Shown piece after piece: positions 59,794 through 64,000 of a stretch of DNA of 64,000 nt. The stretch lies in contig NC_013922.1 in the NCBI RefSeq assembly GCF_000025625.1, positions 2,232,001-2,296,000 of the forward strand, read 5' to 3'. Below the pieces are notes generated by a model. The model had not been told where the DNA came from. It worked only from the letters and a program-made list of their open reading frames with translations, and searched no databases. The DNA comes from Natrialba magadii ATCC 43099 (GTDB lineage Archaea; Halobacteriota; Halobacteria; Halobacteriales; Natrialbaceae). Each line of letters opens with the position of its first letter. Position 1 is the first letter of the stretch. Position numbers and translations under genes: made by a program.

Positions 59794-60204
59794 GTGTCGA
59801 AACTCGAGACCGACGGCGGCACCGACACTGATACGACCACCACAGGCACCGACGCCGAGGGGAACACCAGCAGCGGGACCTCCCTCGGTCTCGAGAGCGG
59901 ACCGAACAACGAGGCCGGACGCGACGCTCACAACGGCGGGGTACTCGAGTCCATCCAGATCGTTGGCCAGGAGATCCGGCGCAGTAGTGCGAACGCCATC
60001 GCGGTGGACCTGCTGTACGTGTTCACGATTGGGTTTTTCGCGAGTCTCGCGATTCGTGGGTTCTGGCCGGCGCTGATCGCAGCGTTTCCGATTGCGGTGT
60101 TGCTCACGTTCGCCTGGCTCTCTTCACGACTGTTTTTCCTGACGAACGTGCTCGCAATCGTCGTCGCAATCGCAGCGACGAGAGCTGGTTTGTTGGCGCT
60201 GTGA
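59794..60204 (+). CDS. small membrane protein co-transcribed with the binding protein
   Basis: A 136-residue protein starting at GTG one base after the binding protein stop. The N-terminal 45 residues are Thr/Gly/Asp-rich, the C-terminal half holds three hydrophobic stretches (VDLLYVFTIGFFASLAIRGF, LIAAFPIAVLLTFAWLS, VLAIVVAIAATRAGLLAL). No family is recognised. Its tight linkage suggests a role in the transporter, but the permeases are already encoded elsewhere in the cluster. It ends 73 bases before the convergent permease gene. Confidence 0.6.
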   Translation: MSKLETDGGTDTDTTTTGTDAEGNTSSGTSLGLESGPNNEAGRDAHNGGVLESIQIVGQEIRRSSANAIAVDLLYVFTIGFFASLAIRGFWPALIAAFPIAVLLTFAWLSSRLFFLTNVLAIVVAIAATRAGLLAL

Positions 60205-60277
60205 ACTGCTAAACAGGGTCGCTGTACGAGCTGCCGACACTGGATATCGGGGTAGGGTTGCTGGTAACCGCTCACTG

Positions 60278-61258
60278 TCAGTCCGCGACCGCGGCAACCA
60301 TCCCCCGCTTGTAATACCGTTCTAACAGCAGGAACAGGATCACCGGCACGGCCATCGTCATAATCGAGCCAGCGGCGATCATCCCCCACTCGACCTGTGC
60401 GCGCCCCGTCATCAGTGGGAGCACCTGTGGCGCGAGATAGAGCTCCGGCGAGCGCATGAACACCAGCGGGAAGAAGAACGCGTTCCAGACCCAGGTAAAC
60501 TGAATCACCGCTACCGAGACGAGCGCGGGCGTCGACAGCGGCAGGATGATCGTCCGAAAGATCTGGTACCGCGAGGCCCCGTCGATTCGCGCGGCCTCCT
60601 CGAGTTCCTCCGGAATTCCGAGCAGATAGTTCCGCAAGAAGAGGACGACCCAGCCCAGCCCCCACCCGATGTGGATCAGGATCAGCCCCATGTAGGTGTC
60701 GAACAGCCCGAACTCGCGCAGCGCGTTGTAGTTGCCCATCGCGACGAGTTCGGGCGGTGCGGCCATCACGAGCAGTATCAGGAAGAAGAGTGTCGTCTTC
60801 AGCGGGAACTCGAAACGGGCGAAGGGGTACGCCGCCATCACCCCGAGGAGCATCACGATGAGCACGGCTGGAATCGTGACGATGAACGTGTTTCGTAGCG
60901 CCCGGCCCATCGGCGCGGTGCTGTAGTCCCAGGCCTGATAGTAGTTCTCGAGTGTGACCGTCATCCCCTCGACGTGCCACCAGCCGCCGATAATCTCCGA
61001 GAGCGGCCGGAACGAGGCCATGAACAGGCCGATGAAGGGAACGATCCAGAGGAGCGCGACGGTAATCGCAACGAGATACGTGAGCGCGCGCCTACTCGAG
61101 GGGATGGTCTCGGCAATTCGGGTCCGCCAGTCGAGGTCGGCTTCTGGAGCTGTTTCGGGTATCTCCTCGGTTCGCAGGTAGTGATCGCGCTCGCGGTTGC
61201 TGGCCGTCTCTGATCCCGTGTCGATGCCGGTCGGTTTGAGTGGGTCGTCGTCTGTCAT
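60278..61258 (-). CDS. ABC sugar transporter permease (MalG/UgpE-like)
   Basis: A 326-residue permease with six helices after an N-terminal extension of about 60 residues. The EAA loop, EELEEAARIDGASRYQIFRTIILPLSTP (about 220-247, in parts), is the contact point for the ATPase. Typical MalG-style MASFRPLSEI follows helix 1. ATG 61258 begins a polar N-terminus. The upstream permease stop is five bases away. It forms the channel with the other permease. Confidence 0.93.
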   Translation of the reverse strand: MTDDDPLKPTGIDTGSETASNRERDHYLRTEEIPETAPEADLDWRTRIAETIPSSRRALTYLVAITVALLWIVPFIGLFMASFRPLSEIIGGWWHVEGMTVTLENYYQAWDYSTAPMGRALRNTFIVTIPAVLIVMLLGVMAAYPFARFEFPLKTTLFFLILLVMAAPPELVAMGNYNALREFGLFDTYMGLILIHIGWGLGWVVLFLRNYLLGIPEELEEAARIDGASRYQIFRTIILPLSTPALVSVAVIQFTWVWNAFFFPLVFMRSPELYLAPQVLPLMTGRAQVEWGMIAAGSIMTMAVPVILFLLLERYYKRGMVAAVAD

Positions 61259-61263
61259 TTCGA

Positions 61264-62223
61264 TCACCGCATGCGAGCGATGTAGAGTGCGAGTGGGGCG
61301 ACGATGAACAGCTGGAGCAGTGCGACGACCATCGCCATCCCGTAGTCGATTTCTGGGCGGAACGCGGCCCGGTACACCTCGATCCCGAGCACGGAGTAGG
61401 CGTGGTTCGGGCCTCCGGCGGCGCCGCCAGCCGCGTAGACGATGTCGAACATCCGCATCACCCAGATGATGCCCATGATGACGACAACGGCAGTCACTGG
61501 TTTGACTAGCGGCCAGATGATGTCCCAGAACCGTCGCCACGCCCCGGCACCGTCGACCTTTGCTGACTCGATCAGTGATGGGTCGATAGCGGACAGCGCC
61601 GAACTGTACAGGAGCATACTGAACCCGGTATGGACCCAGATGCCGCCCGCGATGAGGGCGTAGATTGCAACCTGTGGTGACTGGGTCCAGTTACGCACCA
61701 GGTGGTCCTGTCCGATCACACGCAGGACCTCGTTGAAGATGCCGGCCTGTGGGTCGTAGACGAACATGAGAACCAGACCGATCACGATCGGTGGGACGGT
61801 AAAGCCCGCAAAGACCGTTGACCGAAGGATGCGCCGGCCCTTCAGATCGGCGAACAACAGCGCGAGTGCCAGCCCGAGGAACGTGCTCGCCGGGACGTGC
61901 AGGACGACCCAGAGGAGGTTGTGTGTGAGCGCCCCCATCGGATACTGGAGCTCCTGCATATTCGACCAGTTGACGATGAGCGGGTCAGTGAGCGACCGAA
62001 TCCAGTTGTCGAGGCCGACGAAGTGCTCCATCGTGAAGGTGTCCCACGAATAGAAGCTTCCGATCGCAGAGTAGACGATCGGGCCGACGGAAAAAATCGC
62101 AAAGAGCGTCAGCCCGGGAACCAGAAAGACCACGATTGCGATTGCCTTGTCGCGGTCGACGGCCAGTCCGTTCGCTTCGTCGGTGTCTGCGGTGACCGCG
62201 TCGAAGTGGTCTCGGAGGCTCAT
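61264..62223 (-). CDS. ABC sugar transporter permease (MalF/UgpA-like)
   Basis: A 319-residue permease with six helices. The EAA-type loop is DPSLIESAKVDGAGAWRRFWDIIWPLVKP (about 222-250, in parts). Helix 1 starts at about 28 (IAIVVFLVPGLTLFAIFSVGP) and the long periplasmic-type loop follows. ATG 62223 lies 21 bases after the ATPase stop, so ATPase, MalF and MalG-like genes are one operon on the minus strand. Confidence 0.93.
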   Translation of the reverse strand: MSLRDHFDAVTADTDEANGLAVDRDKAIAIVVFLVPGLTLFAIFSVGPIVYSAIGSFYSWDTFTMEHFVGLDNWIRSLTDPLIVNWSNMQELQYPMGALTHNLLWVVLHVPASTFLGLALALLFADLKGRRILRSTVFAGFTVPPIVIGLVLMFVYDPQAGIFNEVLRVIGQDHLVRNWTQSPQVAIYALIAGGIWVHTGFSMLLYSSALSAIDPSLIESAKVDGAGAWRRFWDIIWPLVKPVTAVVVIMGIIWVMRMFDIVYAAGGAAGGPNHAYSVLGIEVYRAAFRPEIDYGMAMVVALLQLFIVAPLALYIARMR

Positions 62224-62244
62224 AGCTCTGGTTCCTGTGGTCCG

Positions 62245-63399
62245 TTAGCCAACCAGTTCGCCGTTCTCGTCGTACAGGTAGGCGTCCTCGTCGTCGAACG
62301 TGAGGTAGACGCGCTCGTCGCGCGAGACGGTTCCGTCGGCCAGCTTCGCGTTTACGAGCTGGTCGTTGACGATGACGTTGACGAGGACGTACTCGCCGAG
62401 CGGTTCGACGGTGTCGACCTGCCCTTCGATCACGTTCTTGGCTGGCGGGCGCGAGGTCGAGATGGTCAGGTCTTCCGGGCGAACACCCAGTTCGACCTCG
62501 CCCTGTACGTCGCTTGCCACGACGCTGGTGGCGCCACTGCCGTCTTCAGCCCCTGACTTCTCGGTTCCGACCGTCTCGTCGCCTGTCTCGCCCACTCGAA
62601 CCACGTTGTCCAACTCGACAGCCCCTGCCTCACCGAAGTCGATCGAACCGTTCCGACGCGTGCCCTCGAACAGGTTCATCGGTGGCGAGCCGATAAACCG
62701 GGCCACCCACGCAGTCCGCGGGCGTTTGTACAGCTCCTGTGGGGGCGCGACCTGCTGGATCGTCCCCTGGTTCATCACCACGACCCGGTCGGCCATGCTC
62801 ATCGCCTCCTCCTGGTTGTGGGTCACGTAGACGGTCGTGATGTCGAGCTCGTTCTGGAGTCGCTTTAGCTCGACACGCATCTCCTGGCGAAGCTTCGCGT
62901 CGAGATTCGAGAGCGGTTCGTCGAGCAAAAACACCGATGGTTCCCTGATAATTGCTCGCGCGAGCGCCACGCGCTGGCGCTGCCCACCCGACAGCGCCGC
63001 CGGCTTCTTCTCGACTTGATCTTCGATGTGTAACAACGTGGTGACCTCCTCGACCTTCCGATCACGCTCGTCGGGTGGGACGCCCCGAACCCGCAGCGGA
63101 TAGCCGATGTTCTCCGCCACAGTCATATGCGGATACAGTGCGTAGTTCTGGAACACCATCGCCACGTTTCGACTGCTCGGCGACCACCCGTCCACTCGTT
63201 CGTCACCGAAGTAGATCTCTCCCTTTGAGGGCTGCTCTAGCCCCGCAATCAACCGCAGTGCCGTCGTCTTCCCACAGCCCGACGGGCCGAGAAACACCAG
63301 AAACTCGCCATCGGCCACCTCAAGCGTTAGCCGGTAGTTCGCGATGGTCTGCCCACCGTCGAAATACTTGCTAACGTCATCCATGACAATCGATGTCAT
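62245..63399 (-). CDS. ABC sugar transporter ATPase (MalK/UgpC-like)
   Basis: A 384-residue ATPase. Walker A is GPSGCGKTT (about 37), the signature LSGGQRQR (about 134), Walker B SVFLLDEPLSNLDAKLRQEM (about 152), and the switch region VTHNQEEAMSMADR. The C-terminal 140 residues form the MalK-type regulatory OB domain (EGTRRNGSIDF, ELGVRPEDLTIS), with an insert of about 25 residues. ATG 63399 is selected because the upstream 52 residues are not family-like. It is the first gene of the operon. Confidence 0.94.
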   Translation of the reverse strand: MTSIVMDDVSKYFDGGQTIANYRLTLEVADGEFLVFLGPSGCGKTTALRLIAGLEQPSKGEIYFGDERVDGWSPSSRNVAMVFQNYALYPHMTVAENIGYPLRVRGVPPDERDRKVEEVTTLLHIEDQVEKKPAALSGGQRQRVALARAIIREPSVFLLDEPLSNLDAKLRQEMRVELKRLQNELDITTVYVTHNQEEAMSMADRVVVMNQGTIQQVAPPQELYKRPRTAWVARFIGSPPMNLFEGTRRNGSIDFGEAGAVELDNVVRVGETGDETVGTEKSGAEDGSGATSVVASDVQGEVELGVRPEDLTISTSRPPAKNVIEGQVDTVEPLGEYVLVNVIVNDQLVNAKLADGTVSRDERVYLTFDDEDAYLYDENGELVG

Positions 63400-63639
63400 T
63401 GGGGAGTGCGTACGTTCGAATCCTCCATTAATCCCGAACCTACCAGCACGGGCTCTGATACGTCCAGAATGACGGAGTGTCACTGTAGGAACGGTACACG
63501 TAGATACTCGTTGAAACTCCTTTGGCTCCGAAATTGCGGCGTCGTCTCGTCCCACTCTTGTCGTGACCTCCAGTCAAATCGATCCAATCGCTACTCGAGA
63601 CTCGCCGTTCCGCGATAGCACGTCAGAAGGCGAAATCGG

Positions 63640-63975
63640 TCACTCGGGTGGCTCGATAGTTTGTGGCTCGTTGTCGCCGCAGCCGTGGTCATAAATCGGC
63701 TGGACGTCCCGGTCGCGATCCATCGGTTCGTCGATTGTCTCGTGGGTCACGTCCTCGACGACGTAGTGCATGGAGATGTGTGTTAGTTCCTCACCGTGGT
63801 CTTCCTCCCAGGTCTCGCACAGGTGTTCGGCGAGTGTTTCGGCCACGATATCGTCAGGACCACCACGTCTGACGCTGCTCATGTAGAAGCGTTCCCGATA
63901 GGTATCGAACTGTTTCTGGAGTTCGTCGTATGGTCTTTCATGCGTCAACTGACGCTCATTATTTGCGTCTACCAT
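63640..63975 (-). CDS. hypothetical acidic protein
   Basis: A 111-residue protein I cannot assign. It is acidic with several Glu/Asp/His stretches (CETWEEDHGEELTHISMHY, HETIDEPMDRDRD) and two Cys residues near the end of the middle and tail. ATG 63975. It lies upstream of the ABC operon on the same strand, 241 bases from the ATPase start, and might belong to a different unit. The last 25 bases of the window have no gene. Confidence 0.45.
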   Translation of the reverse strand: MVDANNERQLTHERPYDELQKQFDTYRERFYMSSVRRGGPDDIVAETLAEHLCETWEEDHGEELTHISMHYVVEDVTHETIDEPMDRDRDVQPIYDHGCGDNEPQTIEPPE

Positions 63976-64000
63976 CTCTCCGTTTTCGGTCTCGGCTGGG

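Overview
This 64 kb window is from a halophilic archaeon, most likely a member of the Natrialbaceae close to Natrialba or Natronococcus. The reasons are high GC content, strongly acidic proteins, TATA boxes about 27 bases before ATG starts with little or no leader, Tat signals (RRxxL), a doublet histone, a TFB paralog, an MCM helicase with an intein, a CDC-free set of RPA proteins, and a poly-gamma-glutamate synthesis cluster. The species assignment is inference.

Layout. 1-10.8 kb: fluoride channel gene(s), cation efflux, MBL hydrolase, acyl-CoA ligase, an iron-type ABC ATPase behind two DtxR-like boxes, three haloarchaeal secreted or membrane proteins, and a Ski2-like helicase. 10.8-15 kb: a tandem repeat, a BofA-like gene, tRNA-Pro, a DUF502 protein and a complete IS607-type element (serine recombinase plus TnpB). 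15-20 kb: MCM with a 642-residue intein, and TFB. 20-26.6 kb: a probable NAD salvage pair (nicotinamidase and nicotinate phosphoribosyltransferase) flanking two large Hvo_1808-like surface proteases, then AMMECR1. 26.8-34.9 kb: RNase P RNA with an unusual triple-hairpin insert, a HalOD1 protein, tRNA-Arg with duplicated 3' modules, an RPA-histone-deacetylase chromatin cluster, CCA-adding enzyme, and intron-bearing tRNA-Asn followed by repeat modules that enclose a PD-(D/E)XK nuclease gene.

34.9-40 kb: poly-gamma-glutamate cluster (two exported PGA hydrolases, PgsB, a double PgsC). 40-46 kb: a NikR-like regulator divergent from two CobW-type metallochaperone GTPases, a DUF6498 membrane protein and MoaB. 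46-54 kb: a zinc-finger membrane protein, the RPA/RPA-associated pair cut short by an insertion-sequence relic, then a regulator, a Tat-exported protein and an ABC-2 exporter. 54-64 kb: VOC protein, ribbon-helix-helix protein, LLM oxidoreductase, a cysteine-rich conserved protein, tRNA-His with the same kind of 3' repeat modules, a carboxymuconolactone decarboxylase-like protein, and a sugar-type ABC importer whose binding-protein gene faces the rest of its cluster.

The pattern I find most worth following is a family of small modules behind three tRNA genes (Arg, Asn, His). Each module carries a 21-22 base copy of the tRNA 3' end. Four modules behind Asn and His also carry a stem-loop whose stem sequence varies while an 11-base loop, GAACNNNGTGA, is kept. 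Almost all long antisense reading frames in this GC-rich window are shadows and were left out.
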